Shown here piece after piece: positions 8,562 through 16,895 of a DNA stretch of 64,000 nucleotides (its first letter is position 1; each line of letters starts with the position of its first letter). The stretch comes from Ectopseudomonas toyotomiensis (GTDB taxonomy: Bacteria; Pseudomonadota; Gammaproteobacteria; Pseudomonadales; Pseudomonadaceae), in contig NZ_FOXK01000006.1 in NCBI RefSeq assembly GCF_900115695.1, positions 1 through 64,000 of the forward strand. Direction: 5' to 3'. The translations under genes were made by a program, and so were the position numbers. A model generated the notes under the pieces. That model had not been told where the DNA came from, ran no database searches, and saw only the letters and a list, made by a program, of their open reading frames with translations.

Positions 8562-9221
8562 ATGAACTACTTGCCCCTGCTTATCCCGGTCCTGCTGCTG
8601 GTAATCGGCAGCCATGCCATCGGCGCCGAAACCGAGAACAACGGCGTACTGCAGATCAACGGCTGCCGCATCGAACCCGACAGCAAATGCCCCAACGCCA
8701 ACCTGCGTGGCGCCGACCTGCGCAATCTGGACATGCGCCGCATGGACCTGTCCGGCGCGGACCTCTCCGGTGCCGACCTGCGTCACGTCAACCTCGACCT
8801 GGCCATTCTGGAAAAGGCCAAGCTGCGCGGTGCCAACCTCAACCGCGCCAGCCTGCAACAGAGCAACCTGCGCCTGGCCGACCTCTCCGGCGCCAGCCTG
8901 GTCGCCATCGGCGGCTGGGGTCTGTTCGCCCAGGCCGCGCAATTCGAAGGCGCCGACATGCGCGCCGCCAACCTGGAGTTCGCCCGCCTAGCGGGCGCCA
9001 AGCTGCACAACGTGCAACTGCAGGCCGCCAACCTGGAAATGACCTGGCTGAGCAAGGCCGACCTCAAGGGCGCACACCTTGAGGATGCCAACCTGCAGGA
9101 AGTGAAGCTCGGCGGCTCCAACCTGGAAAACGCCAACCTCACCGGCGCACGCACCCGCTTCGGCAACTTTCAGGACGCCAACATGCCCGGCTGCGTGCAA
9201 TGTCCCAAGGGTTGGGACTGA
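8562..9221 (+). CDS. Exported pentapeptide-repeat protein of the ped cluster
   Basis: 219 residues: signal peptide (about 1-22), then repeats of the A(D/N)LxG type from about residue 44 to 210 (NLRGADLRNL, DLSGADLSGA and so on), which fold as a right-handed quadrilateral beta helix. It ends with a small cysteine pair in PGCVQCPKGWD; another C occurs at RIEPDSKCPN. The same kind of gene sits next to pedE in P. putida. Function unknown. The start follows a GAGGA site. It is separated from exaA by a 194-base repeat-filled gap, so it may have its own promoter. Confidence 0.85.
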   Translation: MNYLPLLIPVLLLVIGSHAIGAETENNGVLQINGCRIEPDSKCPNANLRGADLRNLDMRRMDLSGADLSGADLRHVNLDLAILEKAKLRGANLNRASLQQSNLRLADLSGASLVAIGGWGLFAQAAQFEGADMRAANLEFARLAGAKLHNVQLQAANLEMTWLSKADLKGAHLEDANLQEVKLGGSNLENANLTGARTRFGNFQDANMPGCVQCPKGWD

Positions 9222-9250
9222 GTCCGATCCAGCAAGAACAGCAACACCCC

Positions 9251-9324
9251 GTAGGAGCGGCTGGGCGGCATTCCGTTTCAGCCGCGAAGCGATCATGAAC
9301 ATCGCGGCTAAAGCCGCTCCTACG
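9251..9324. repeat. Long-hairpin dispersed repeat (GTAGGAGCGGCT family)
   Basis: TAGGAGCGGCTgggcggc.. pairs with GCGGCTAAAGCCGCTCCTA across about 74 bases, with internal GCCGCGAAGCGA and TCGCGGC arms. This is a second REP-like family distinct from the GTGCGC units; partial copies are at 3037-3060 and 8492-8535. Confidence 0.65.
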
Positions 9325-9483
9325 GTTCATACAAGCCCTTCGCCCCCTACCTCGGTCGCCTTCCCGCCTGACAGCAAAACAACCTGAACCATGCCGGCAC
9401 AAGGCAATCCCTTTTTAGGAACAGTCGGATCGAGGCCACTGCGAGTGAGCCGCCATCAGTCATCGACCCAAGAGGGATCTGCC

Positions 9484-9912
9484 GTGACCACCACCACTGC
9501 AACTCCACACGTCTACCCCAACATCCTCAGCCCCTTGCACGCCACCCTGCTGTGCGGCCAGGTGCCGCTGTTTCTCGGCGCCCTGATGGCTGATATCGCC
9601 TACTACCGCAGCTACCAGATCCAATGGAGCAACTTCGCCTCCTGGCTGATCGCCGGCGCCCTGGTATTCGCCGGCCTGGCGATGCTGTTCGCCCTGGTCG
9701 GGCTATTTCGTCGACGCAATCCGCGCCCACTCACCTACTTCCTGCTGCTCCTGGTTACCTGGGTGCTGGGCTTCATCAATGCGCTGGAGCACGCCAAGGA
9801 CGCCTGGGCTGTGATGCCCATGGGCCTGGCCTTGTCGGTGGTCGTCACCTTGCTGGCCGTTACCGCCACCTGGGTCGGCATGGCCCAGCCACGCACAGGA
9901 GATGCCCGATGA
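9484..9912 (+). CDS. DUF2231-type integral membrane protein
   Basis: 142 residues with four predicted membrane segments and the HATLLCGQVPLFLGALMADIAYY start typical of DUF2231-like proteins. GTG start at 9484, preceded by GAGGGATCTGCC. Its stop overlaps the next start (ATGA, 9909-9912), so it is translationally coupled to the sorbosone-dehydrogenase-like gene. Such pairs commonly put a membrane partner beside a periplasmic PQQ-type sugar dehydrogenase. Function not established. Confidence 0.75.
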   Translation: MTTTTATPHVYPNILSPLHATLLCGQVPLFLGALMADIAYYRSYQIQWSNFASWLIAGALVFAGLAMLFALVGLFRRRNPRPLTYFLLLLVTWVLGFINALEHAKDAWAVMPMGLALSVVVTLLAVTATWVGMAQPRTGDAR

Positions 9913-11210
9913 AAACGCACCTAGCATTGACCGCCCTGCCCCTCGCCCTGCTGCTGGCCGCCTGCGGCGAAGAGCCCGGCAGCAACCAGCAGTTCTACGG
10001 CGCCCAGCCGGACTTGCCCGAGCCCGAACGCGGCATCCTGCCGAGCATGACCATTGCCGAACCGACGCCCTGGGGCGATCAACGACCCACCGTGCCCGAA
10101 GGCTTCAGCGTCACCGCCATCGCCACCGACCTGAAGATCCCCCGGCAAACCCTGGTGCTGCCCAATGGCGACATCCTCGTTGCCGAAGGCCGTGGCGGTA
10201 ACGCGGCCAAGCTCAAACCCAAGGACGTGATCGCCGGCGTGATCAAGGCACGCGGCAACACCTCGGTGGAGAGCGGCAACCGCCTGACCCTGCTACGCGA
10301 CGCCGATGGTGATGGCAGCTACGAGCTGCAGACGGTGTTCGCCGAAGACCTCAACGCGCCCTACGGCCTGGCTCTGCACGAAGGCAACCTGTACGTGGCC
10401 AACCAGGACTAGCTGGTGCGCTTTGACTACGAGGAAGGCCAGACCAAGGCCAGCAGCCCGCCAAGCAAGGTCGCCGACCTGCCGTCGGAGATCAATCACC
10501 ACTGGACCAAGGCGCTGACCATCAGCGAAGACGGCCGCTACCTGTACGTCGGTATCGGCTCCAACAGCAACATCACCGAACGTGGCATGGAGGCCGAAGT
10601 CGACCGCGCCATGGTCTGGCAGGTGGACGCCGAAACCGGCGCCTACAAGCCCTACGCCACCGGCCTGCGCAACCCCACCGCACTGGCCATCCAACCGGGC
10701 ACCGGCACTTTGTGGGCAGTGGTCAACGAACGTGACGAACTGGGCGAAGACCTGGTGCCCGACTACCTCACCTCGGTGCAGGAAGGCGGCTTCTACGGCT
10801 GGCCCTACAGCTACTTCGGCCAGCACGTCGACCCGCGGGTGAAGCCACAGGACCCGGACAAGGTCGCCAGCGCCATCGCCCCGGACTACGCCCTCGGCGC
10901 CCACGTCGCGGCACTGGGCCTGGACTTCTCCAGCGAAGTGATGGGCGAGCAATATGCCGACGGCGTATTCGTCGGCGAGCACGGCAGCTGGAACCGCAAG
11001 AACCCGGTGGGCTACAAGGTGATCTTCGTGCCATTCGAGAACGGCCGCCCTGCAGGCGACCCCATCGACTTCGTCACCGGCTTTCGCACCGAAGACGGCA
11101 AGACCCGTGGCCGCCCGGTTGGCGTGACGGTCGATCCACGCGGCGCACTGATCGTGGCGGATGATCTGGCCAACACGATTTGGCGGGTGGTGCGCGAAGG
11201 CAGCGAGTGA
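9909..11210 (+). pseudogene. Sorbosone/glucose dehydrogenase-family lipoprotein gene with in-frame amber codon
   Basis: A lipoprotein signal (LLLAAC) is followed by a PQQ sugar dehydrogenase-like beta-propeller: VPEGFSVTAIATDLKIPRQTLVLPNGDILVAE, then RNPTALAIQPGTGTLWAVVNERDE and EHGSWNRK. The frame is intact over 434 codons except for TAG at 10410 between VANQD and LVRFDYEEG. No frameshift is present and the protein resumes perfectly, so one base change (for example TCG to TAG) explains it. Either a true nonsense mutation, a sequencing error, or a readthrough. The downstream part has no good start of its own. Confidence 0.85.
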
Positions 11211-11236
11211 GGCTAAGGGAAGCGATCTCACCTATG

Positions 11237-11361
11237 GCTCCCACACTCCGCGTGGGGAGGAAGCCCATGACGCTCTGCGTAGCCAGCGGATGCATATGCG
11301 CCACGACATACAAGCGGACGCTGAGCGTCTAGGGCTGCATTCCCAAGCAGAGCGTGGGGAA
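11237..11361. repeat. Dispersed palindromic repeat (CTCCGCGTGGG / GACGCTCTGCGT type)
   Basis: Several short dyads lie in a row: CCCACACTCCGCGTGGGG, GACGCTCTGCGT, AGCGGACGCTGAGCGTCT and a final AGAGCGTGGGGA. This resembles a common non-coding repeat of pseudomonads. No open frame of interest. Confidence 0.5.
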
Positions 11362-11375
11362 GATCAATCTGATCC

Positions 11376-11434
11376 GACTAACGCTTGAGTTCAGTTGCCC
11401 GCTTTAGCGGGTCCGCTGGAATGATTGGTTAGGG
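11376..11434 (-). repeat. attC recombination site of a lone integron-type cassette
   Basis: Read on the minus strand: CCCTAAC core, then ATTCCAGCGGACCCGC, TAAA, GCGGGCAACTGAACTCAAGC and the GCGTTAG core, about 59 bases with an imperfect hairpin. It overlaps the 3' end of the Nudix gene, as attC sites often do. The cassette's other border (GTTAGGG at 11846-11840) is exactly complementary to CCCTAAC, as expected after circle insertion. Confidence 0.7.
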
Positions 11435-11831
11435 CTGTACGAATGAATGCCAACGCACCTTGAAAGACTTCGTGCCACTCTGAATGGACTGGCTTGGCAA
11501 GAGGATGCCAGAAAAACTTGAAATCATGCCCACCATCGTCGCCAGTGTGATGAACCCATTTATCAGGAGTTTCTTGCCCAACCTTACAGAGATGAAATGA
11601 CCAGATTTGATCCTGGTAACCAGACGCCCAAAGACCTAGGTCAGATGTAACGTCTGCTGCCAGGATGCCAGCCTCTTCCGCGAGTTCGCGTACCGCTGCT
11701 TCCCTTGGATTTTCTCCCGGTTCAATTGTGCCTTTTACCAACTGAAGACCAGCAATCGGATGCTGGAATGCAAGAATTTCCACCTCATCGCCATTACGCA
11801 GAACCACGGGACAAGATTTCGTTGGTGTCAT
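11391..11831 (-). CDS. Nudix hydrolase carried on a gene cassette
   Basis: 146 residues from ATG 11831 (TAGGGGC upstream). A Nudix box GTIEPGENPREAAVRELAEE fits GX5EX7REUXEEXGU, so it should hydrolyse a nucleoside diphosphate-linked substrate with Mg2+; the substrate is unknown. The C terminus (NHSSGPAKAGN) is encoded by the attC hairpin. Base composition is clearly lower in GC than both neighbours, indicating transfer. It interrupts an otherwise conserved ped gene order and has no link to PQQ metabolism. Confidence 0.85.
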   Translation of the reverse strand: MTPTKSCPVVLRNGDEVEILAFQHPIAGLQLVKGTIEPGENPREAAVRELAEEAGILAADVTSDLGLWASGYQDQIWSFHLCKVGQETPDKWVHHTGDDGGHDFKFFWHPLAKPVHSEWHEVFQGALAFIRTALTNHSSGPAKAGN

Positions 11832-11839
11832 TTCTGTGC

Positions 11840-11846
11840 CCCTAAC
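11840..11846 (-). other. 5' border (core site) of the gene cassette
   Basis: GTTAGGG on the minus strand, eight bases before the Nudix start. Together with the GCGTTAG end at 11384 it delimits a roughly 465-base cassette. Border call is inference from the attC rules. Confidence 0.5.
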
Positions 11847-11851
11847 AGTGA

Positions 11852-12130
11852 TTAGATTGCTGTCCATGCTAATCCAATAGCAGAGAGGGCGGTATAACTC
11901 CGCACACCCACCACAACAACAATCGCTATAAAATCAATATGTTGCAAGCCATCCCAAAAAGGCGAATGTATTCGCTGGGCCTCCTTTCGCTCACGCATTG
12001 CGGCGCCACAAAGAATCAGGCCGAAAGGCGGGATGCAAATACCGCTGCGCCAACGAAAGTCCCCGCGAGTGCGGGCAAATAAGGGCAGCCAGAATAGGAT
12101 CGGCCTTCCGGCGTTCATACACGGCGTCAA
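11852..12130 (-). CDS. Doubtful hypothetical ORF
   Basis: 92 codons, ATG 12130, with one hydrophobic stretch near the end (DFIAIVVVVGVRSYTALSAIGLAW). No recognised domain and no clear ribosome site. It lies in lower-GC DNA beside the cassette and ends just upstream of the cassette border, so it may be part of a second, decayed cassette or plain non-coding DNA. The 11,847-12,145 stretch otherwise holds nothing I can name. Confidence 0.2.
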   Translation of the reverse strand: MTPCMNAGRPILFWLPLFARTRGDFRWRSGICIPPFGLILCGAAMRERKEAQRIHSPFWDGLQHIDFIAIVVVVGVRSYTALSAIGLAWTAI

Positions 12131-12145
12131 CAGGCATCACCCTGC

Positions 12146-12796
12146 TCAAGCACTCTCTAACCCCACCCTTACCACCCCACTATCAATCGCCAAATACACC
12201 AGCTCCGCCTGCGAGCTGATCTGCAGTTTGTTCTTTACCAGGGTCTGGTAGTTGGACAGGGTCTTGGCACTGATACACAGCTTCTCGGCGATTTGCCTCG
12301 GTGGCAGGCCACGGGCGAGCATGACGAAGATTTCGAACTCGCGCTGGGTCAGTTCGCGCAGGCGTGGGTCCAGGCCGTCGCTGCTTGCGGGGTTGCAGGC
12401 CAGTTGGGTGGCCAGTGGCTGTTCGATATAGGCGTGGCCGGCGGCAGTGCGTTTGACTGCTTCCACCAGTATTTCCGGCGACGAGTTCTTGGTCAGGTAG
12501 CCGATGGCGCCAGCGTCCAGCGCCTGGCGCACCAGGGGCAGTTCATCGTGCATGCTGAAGAACAGGATGCGCAGTTGCGGCAGGCGCTGGCGCAGGCGGC
12601 GGGTGGTTTCCAGACCGCTGATGCCGGGCAGGCCGATATCCATGATCACCAGGTTGGGAATCTCTTCCTGCACCCGCTGCAACGCCTGCTCGCCGTCACA
12701 AGCCTCGCGCAATTGCACCTCGGGCAAGAGGGCGCGCAGCAGACTGGCGTAGCCCTGGCGCACCACAGCGTGATCGTCCACCAGTAGAACCTTCAT
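12146..12796 (-). CDS. pedR2: LuxR/NarL-type response regulator PedR2
   Basis: 216 residues: receiver domain (1-120; D8, phospho-acceptor D53 in MDIGLPG, K in LTKNSS) and a C-terminal LuxR helix-turn-helix (about 150-210: LTQREFEIFVMLARGLPPRQIAEKLCISAKTLSNY). The start overlaps the kinase stop (ATGA). In P. putida the kinase/regulator pair in this place (PedS2/PedR2) controls the switch between calcium and lanthanide enzymes. It could bind the paired CC boxes seen at several promoters here; that is inference. Confidence 0.85.
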   Translation of the reverse strand: MKVLLVDDHAVVRQGYASLLRALLPEVQLREACDGEQALQRVQEEIPNLVIMDIGLPGISGLETTRRLRQRLPQLRILFFSMHDELPLVRQALDAGAIGYLTKNSSPEILVEAVKRTAAGHAYIEQPLATQLACNPASSDGLDPRLRELTQREFEIFVMLARGLPPRQIAEKLCISAKTLSNYQTLVKNKLQISSQAELVYLAIDSGVVRVGLESA

Positions 12797-14058
12797 CGCG
12801 TTGCCTCCAGAGGGATGTTCAGGCACAGCGCCCAACCGGCTTGCGGCCGGCTGTGCAGGCGCAGCTCGCCACCGAGGCTGCGGCTGCGTTCGCGCATCGA
12901 GCGCAGGCCAATGCCGGGGCGTAGCGGTAGCGCAGTGCCCTGGCCGTTGTCGCGTACCAGCAGGCGCAGGCCCTGGCCACGGCGTTGCAGGCGAATCCGC
13001 ACTTCGCTGGCATCGGCATGGCGGGCGACGTTGGTCAGCGCCTCCTGCACCAGGCGATAGAGATGGGCCTTGCTCGCCAGCGGCAGGCTCGGCAGTTGTT
13101 CGCTCAGTTGCAGTCGGCAGCGAATGCCTTGCGCCTGCTGCCAATCGGCGGCCAGTTGCTGCAGCGCCGGGCCGAGTTCCAGGCGCTCCAGCACCACCGG
13201 GTAGAGGTCGCGGATCAGGCTGCGAAAGCCCTGCTGCAGTCGCTCACAGTTGTCGTCGAGCAGACGCGCGGTGTCCTGCACCTGCTGCGGCCGGTCGGCA
13301 ATCACCTTGAGCAGGCAGGCCTGGGCGCGAATGCCGCTGAGGTATTGGCCGAGGTCGTCATGCAGGGTCTGACCGAGGCGCGTGCGCTCGCGCTCCTGCA
13401 GTTCCAGCAGCGCCTGGGTCAGTTCGGCGTTGTCCGCCTGCACCTGTTGCAGGGTGATGGCCATCTCATTGAAGTGCGCCGCCAGGTGCTTGGCCTCGGC
13501 CAGGCCGTGGTCATGCAAGCGCGTATCGAAGTGACCGGCGCTGACTTCGCGCAGACCGGCGAGCAGTTCGTCCAGCACACGCCGAGCCCGCTGCACGGCA
13601 AAGCGGATGGTCAGCAGGCTGAGGATCAGGGCGAAGGCGCTGAGGAGCAGCAGTTGCAGCAGCGAGTCCTGGATTTCCTCGATTTCATCATAGGGATCGA
13701 GGGCGATACGCAACTCGCGGCCATCCTCCAGCGGCCAGGCATCGGCCACCAGTGAGGCCGAGCCCAGCAGGCGTTCGGCGATCCAGTGCTCGATGACGCT
13801 TTCGGTCTGCTGCTCGGGCTCTTCGCCCGGTCGCAGCCAGCTCACGCGGATATGTCGCAGGTTTTCGGTCAATTCCGGGCGCAGGCTGCCGGGGTTGCTG
13901 CGCGCCACTTCGCCAAGGTATTCCACCACCGCTTCGGCGGCCTGCAACTCACGCTGCACATCGTGGCTGGCCTGGCGCAACAGCAGCGCCAGCCCGGCCA
14001 GGGTCACCAGCCCGAACAGCAGGCTGACGCCGAGATTGATGCGGCCCAGAGCAGTCAT
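12793..14058 (-). CDS. pedS2: NarX-family sensor histidine kinase PedS2
   Basis: 421 residues: membrane helix about 8-28, periplasmic domain about 30-132, second helix 133-155, HAMP region, then a HisKA_3 domain (H233 in ERERTRLGQTLHDDLGQ) and a HATPase domain ending GIGLRSMRERSRSLGG. The periplasmic part carries an acidic cluster (DPYDEIEEIQD, residues 121-131) just before the second helix, a possible metal-sensing feature. The homologous kinase of P. putida responds to lanthanides. Part of the cupredoxin-like/pedS2/pedR2 operon. Confidence 0.85.
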   Translation of the reverse strand: MTALGRINLGVSLLFGLVTLAGLALLLRQASHDVQRELQAAEAVVEYLGEVARSNPGSLRPELTENLRHIRVSWLRPGEEPEQQTESVIEHWIAERLLGSASLVADAWPLEDGRELRIALDPYDEIEEIQDSLLQLLLLSAFALILSLLTIRFAVQRARRVLDELLAGLREVSAGHFDTRLHDHGLAEAKHLAAHFNEMAITLQQVQADNAELTQALLELQERERTRLGQTLHDDLGQYLSGIRAQACLLKVIADRPQQVQDTARLLDDNCERLQQGFRSLIRDLYPVVLERLELGPALQQLAADWQQAQGIRCRLQLSEQLPSLPLASKAHLYRLVQEALTNVARHADASEVRIRLQRRGQGLRLLVRDNGQGTALPLRPGIGLRSMRERSRSLGGELRLHSRPQAGWALCLNIPLEATR

Positions 14059-14071
14059 CTACTTGGCCACG

Positions 14072-14509
14072 CTACTTGACCACGAAGTAACCAAGCATGC
14101 CCTTGCCTTCCAGGCCCTTGGCGTAGAAGCGGTATTTGCCTGGCTTGACCGGCAGGAAGAAGATCTCCGCCTCGCCGGCATCCTCGAATTCCAGTTCGGT
14201 GAGGGTGACCGCCTTGATCTCCACACCACCCGCCTCGACCTTGCGCAGGTAGATGGAAGTGGCGAACTCCGGCGCCTGGAAGGCGTATTCCTTCTGCCCA
14301 CTGGAAATGACCTTGAGCTGGTAGGCCTGACCGGTTTCCAGCTGGTATTCGGTCTGCGACATGAAGTAGTCGCTGTCATCGTTACCCAGCACCAGGTCGG
14401 GCAGCGCAACCGGGCGGCGGGTCATGTCACCGGCGGCATGCAGGCTGTCAACTCCGAGTAGGCTGAGGATCAGCAGCAGCGGCAACGTAAGGACTTTGAT
14501 GATGCGCAT
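14072..14509 (-). CDS. Exported cupredoxin-fold-like protein without copper ligands
   Basis: 145 residues: signal peptide to about residue 26, then a beta-rich domain with YQLKVISSGQKEYAF and PGKYRFYAKGLEGKGMLGYFVVK like cupredoxins. The mature part has no Cys and no His, so a type-1 copper site is impossible; it is rich in Asp/Glu (LGNDDSDYF, LTELEFEDAGEAE). First gene of the operon with the metal-sensing kinase PedS2, 13 bases away. A role as metal-binding or sensing accessory is inference. ATG with GGTGA upstream. Confidence 0.7.
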   Translation of the reverse strand: MRIIKVLTLPLLLILSLLGVDSLHAAGDMTRRPVALPDLVLGNDDSDYFMSQTEYQLETGQAYQLKVISSGQKEYAFQAPEFATSIYLRKVEAGGVEIKAVTLTELEFEDAGEAEIFFLPVKPGKYRFYAKGLEGKGMLGYFVVK

Positions 14510-14574
14510 GGAAGTTCACCTGTTGTTTTTATGGGCCTGGTGACCATGCTAGGGAGCGGGCGACCGTTGCGGTC

Positions 14575-14641
14575 TACTACCTTGGTACGGCCCCGCTGGT
14601 ACTTTGGGCATATTTCCCAAGGCGGGGGCTGTTCCTATGCT
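14575..14641 (+). promoter_or_regulatory. Promoter of the binding-protein/ABC operon
   Basis: TACTACCTTGGTAC at 14575, second box CTTTGG 22 bases after the first CCTTGG, and CTATGCT at 14635-14641. The -10 lies 60 bases from the first base, as in exaC, pedF and the porin, and 26 bases before the gene start. Confidence 0.65.
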
Positions 14642-14667
14642 GGGGCCATCCGACCGGGAGCCGCCCC

Positions 14668-15843
14668 ATGCGCCAGATTCGCCAGTCCGCCCTGCTAGTT
14701 CTCGCCCTGCTCTACACCGGCGCCGCCTGCGCCAGCGAGCTGCAGGTACGCATCGGCTACCTGGCCCACCTGCCGCCGCGCGGCCCGCTGCTGTCCAACG
14801 TCATTCCCGAGCCGCTGGACGCCGGCCGCCGCGGCGCCGAGCTGGCGATTGCCGACAGCAACAGCACCGGACGTTTTCTCAAGCAGAGCTACAGCCTGGA
14901 GAGTGCCGAGAGCGACGACGCCGCAGCCGTGCTCGCTGCCGCCGAACAGCAGCACCAGGCCGGCATCCGCCTGTTCGTGGTCAACGCCCCGGCCGCCACT
15001 CTGCGCCAGCTCAGCCAGCGCCTGCCAGACAGCCTGCTGCTCAATGCCGGCAGTGCCGACGACGGCCTGCGCCGCGCACACTGCCTGGGCAACGTGCTGC
15101 ACACCCTGCCCAGCCGCGCCATGCTGGCCGACGCCCTGGCGCAGTTCCTCGCCGTACGCAAATGGACACGCTGGCTGCTGGTAACCGGCAGCACCGAGGA
15201 CGACATCGCCTACGCCGACGCTCTCAAACGCGCCGCCAAACGCTTCGGCCACAGGATCGTCGCCGAGAAGCCGTGGAGCTTCGACACCGATCAGCGCCGC
15301 AGCGCCCAGGCCGAGATGCCTCTGTTCACCCAGGCCAGCGAGTACGACGTGGTGCTGGTGGCCGACGAGCGCGGCGACTTCGGCGAATACCTGCCTTACA
15401 ACACCTGGTATCCGCGCCCGGTGGCCGGCACTCAGGGCCTGAGCCCGACCGCCTGGCACAAGACGGTGGAAACCTTCGGCGCCGCGCAGTTGCAGAAACG
15501 CTTCGAGGCACTGGCCGGACGCTGGATGAACGACCGTGACTTCGCCGCCTGGATGGCCGTGCGCAGCGTCGCCGCCGCCGTGACCAAGCAGCGCGCCGCC
15601 GAGCCACAGGGCATTCGCCACCTGCTGTTGAACGAACAACTGCCGCTGGACGGCTTCAAGGGCCGCAAGTTGAGCTTCCGGCCGTGGAACGGTGAGCTGC
15701 GCCAGCCGATTCCGCTGGTACACCCACGCGCCCTGGTCAGCACCTCGCCGCAGGACGGCTTCCTCCATCCGAGCAACGAAATGGACAGCCTCGGCTATGA
15801 CCGGCCTGAGGTGAGCTGCGATCTGGCGGAGACCGCTAACTGA
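14668..15843 (+). CDS. PQQ-catabolism-associated ABC substrate-binding protein
   Basis: 391 residues with signal peptide (..TGAACASELQVRIGYL) and a type-1 (branched-chain amino-acid-like) periplasmic binding fold: GYLAHLPPRGPLLSNVIPE, GAELAIADSN, then WLLVTGSTEDDIAYADALKRAAKRFG and YDVVLVADERGDFGEYLPY. This family is found only beside PQQ-dependent alcohol pathways. It heads an operon with a beta-propeller protein and an ABC exporter, so it may present a ligand to that exporter. Ribosome site GGGAG. Ligand unknown. Confidence 0.85.
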   Translation: MRQIRQSALLVLALLYTGAACASELQVRIGYLAHLPPRGPLLSNVIPEPLDAGRRGAELAIADSNSTGRFLKQSYSLESAESDDAAAVLAAAEQQHQAGIRLFVVNAPAATLRQLSQRLPDSLLLNAGSADDGLRRAHCLGNVLHTLPSRAMLADALAQFLAVRKWTRWLLVTGSTEDDIAYADALKRAAKRFGHRIVAEKPWSFDTDQRRSAQAEMPLFTQASEYDVVLVADERGDFGEYLPYNTWYPRPVAGTQGLSPTAWHKTVETFGAAQLQKRFEALAGRWMNDRDFAAWMAVRSVAAAVTKQRAAEPQGIRHLLLNEQLPLDGFKGRKLSFRPWNGELRQPIPLVHPRALVSTSPQDGFLHPSNEMDSLGYDRPEVSCDLAETAN

Positions 15844-15899
15844 TGGTGCGCACGGCGCACCCTACCCAAACCGAACCGTAGGGTGCGCCGCGCGCACCA
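15844..15899. repeat. Inverted pair of GTGCGC repeats
   Basis: GGTGCGCACGGCGCACC plus CTACCC at 15845-15867 faces CGTAGGGTGCGCCGCGCGCACC at 15878-15899, only ten bases apart. It separates the binding-protein gene from the beta-propeller gene and begins right after the stop codon. Confidence 0.75.
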
Positions 15900-15929
15900 G
15901 TCCAAGATAACAACAAGAGGATCACCCCC

Positions 15930-16895
15930 ATGCGTCTGACCCGTATCGCCTGCGCCGTCGCCTTCGGCCTGGCCTGCCAATCGGCCTTCGCCGCTACCGC
16001 CTACGTGTCCAACGAGAAGGATGACAGCATCAGCGTCATCGACCTCGACAGCCTGGAAGTCACCGCCACACTCGACGTCGGCATGCGCCCGCGTGGGCTG
16101 CTGCTGTCCTCCGACAACGAGCTCCTGTACATCTGCGCCAGCGACTCGGACCGCGTACAGGTGATGGACCTGGCCACGCGCAAGATCATCAAGGAGCTGC
16201 CCTCCGGCGCCGACCCCGAGCAGTTCGCCCTGCACCCCAACGACCGCTGGCTGTACATCTCCAACGAGGACGACGCCCTGGTCACCGTGGTCGACGCCCA
16301 GAGCGACGAGGTGCTGGCGCAGATCGAAGTGGGCGTAGAGCCCGAAGGCATGGCCGTGAGCCCGGACGGCAAGTGGGCGGTCAACACCAGCGAAACCACC
16401 AACATGCTGCACTGGATCGACACCAGCACCCAGCAACTGGTGGACAACACCCTGGTCGACCAGCGCCCGCGTCACGTCGAGTTCGACAAGGACGGCAAGC
16501 GCCTGTGGGCCTCGGCCGAGATCGGCGGCACAGTGACGGTGCTGGACGTGGACTCGCGCCAGGTACTCAAGGTGCTCAACTTCGCCATCAAGGGCGTGCA
16601 CCCGGACAAGGTGCAGCCGGTGGGAGTCAAACTCACCGACGACGGCAAGTACGCCTTCGTCGCCCTCGGCCCGGCCAACCATGTGGCGGTGGTGGATGCC
16701 AAGACCTACGAGATTCTCGACTACCTGCTGGTGGGCCGGCGCGTCTGGCACCTGGCGTTCACCCCGGATCAGAAGCGCCTGCTGACAACCAACGGCGTCA
16801 GCGGCGATGTGTCGGTGATCGACGTCGATGCCCTCAAGGTGACCAAGTCGATCAAGGTCGGCCGCTACCCCTGGGGCGTGGTGGTGACGCCATGA
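15930..16895 (+). CDS. PQQ-catabolism-associated YVTN beta-propeller protein
   Basis: 321 residues, signal peptide ending SAFAATAYVSN, then seven YVTN-type repeats (for example DLDSLEVTATLDVGMRPRGLLLSSD, VDAQSDEVLAQIEVGVEPEGMAVSPDG). Periplasmic propeller of the family that accompanies PQQ-dependent ADH clusters. Ribosome site GAGGA. Its stop overlaps the ATPase start (ATGA at 16892). Function unproven; probably an exporter partner or quinoprotein accessory. Confidence 0.86.
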   Translation: MRLTRIACAVAFGLACQSAFAATAYVSNEKDDSISVIDLDSLEVTATLDVGMRPRGLLLSSDNELLYICASDSDRVQVMDLATRKIIKELPSGADPEQFALHPNDRWLYISNEDDALVTVVDAQSDEVLAQIEVGVEPEGMAVSPDGKWAVNTSETTNMLHWIDTSTQQLVDNTLVDQRPRHVEFDKDGKRLWASAEIGGTVTVLDVDSRQVLKVLNFAIKGVHPDKVQPVGVKLTDDGKYAFVALGPANHVAVVDAKTYEILDYLLVGRRVWHLAFTPDQKRLLTTNGVSGDVSVIDVDALKVTKSIKVGRYPWGVVVTP

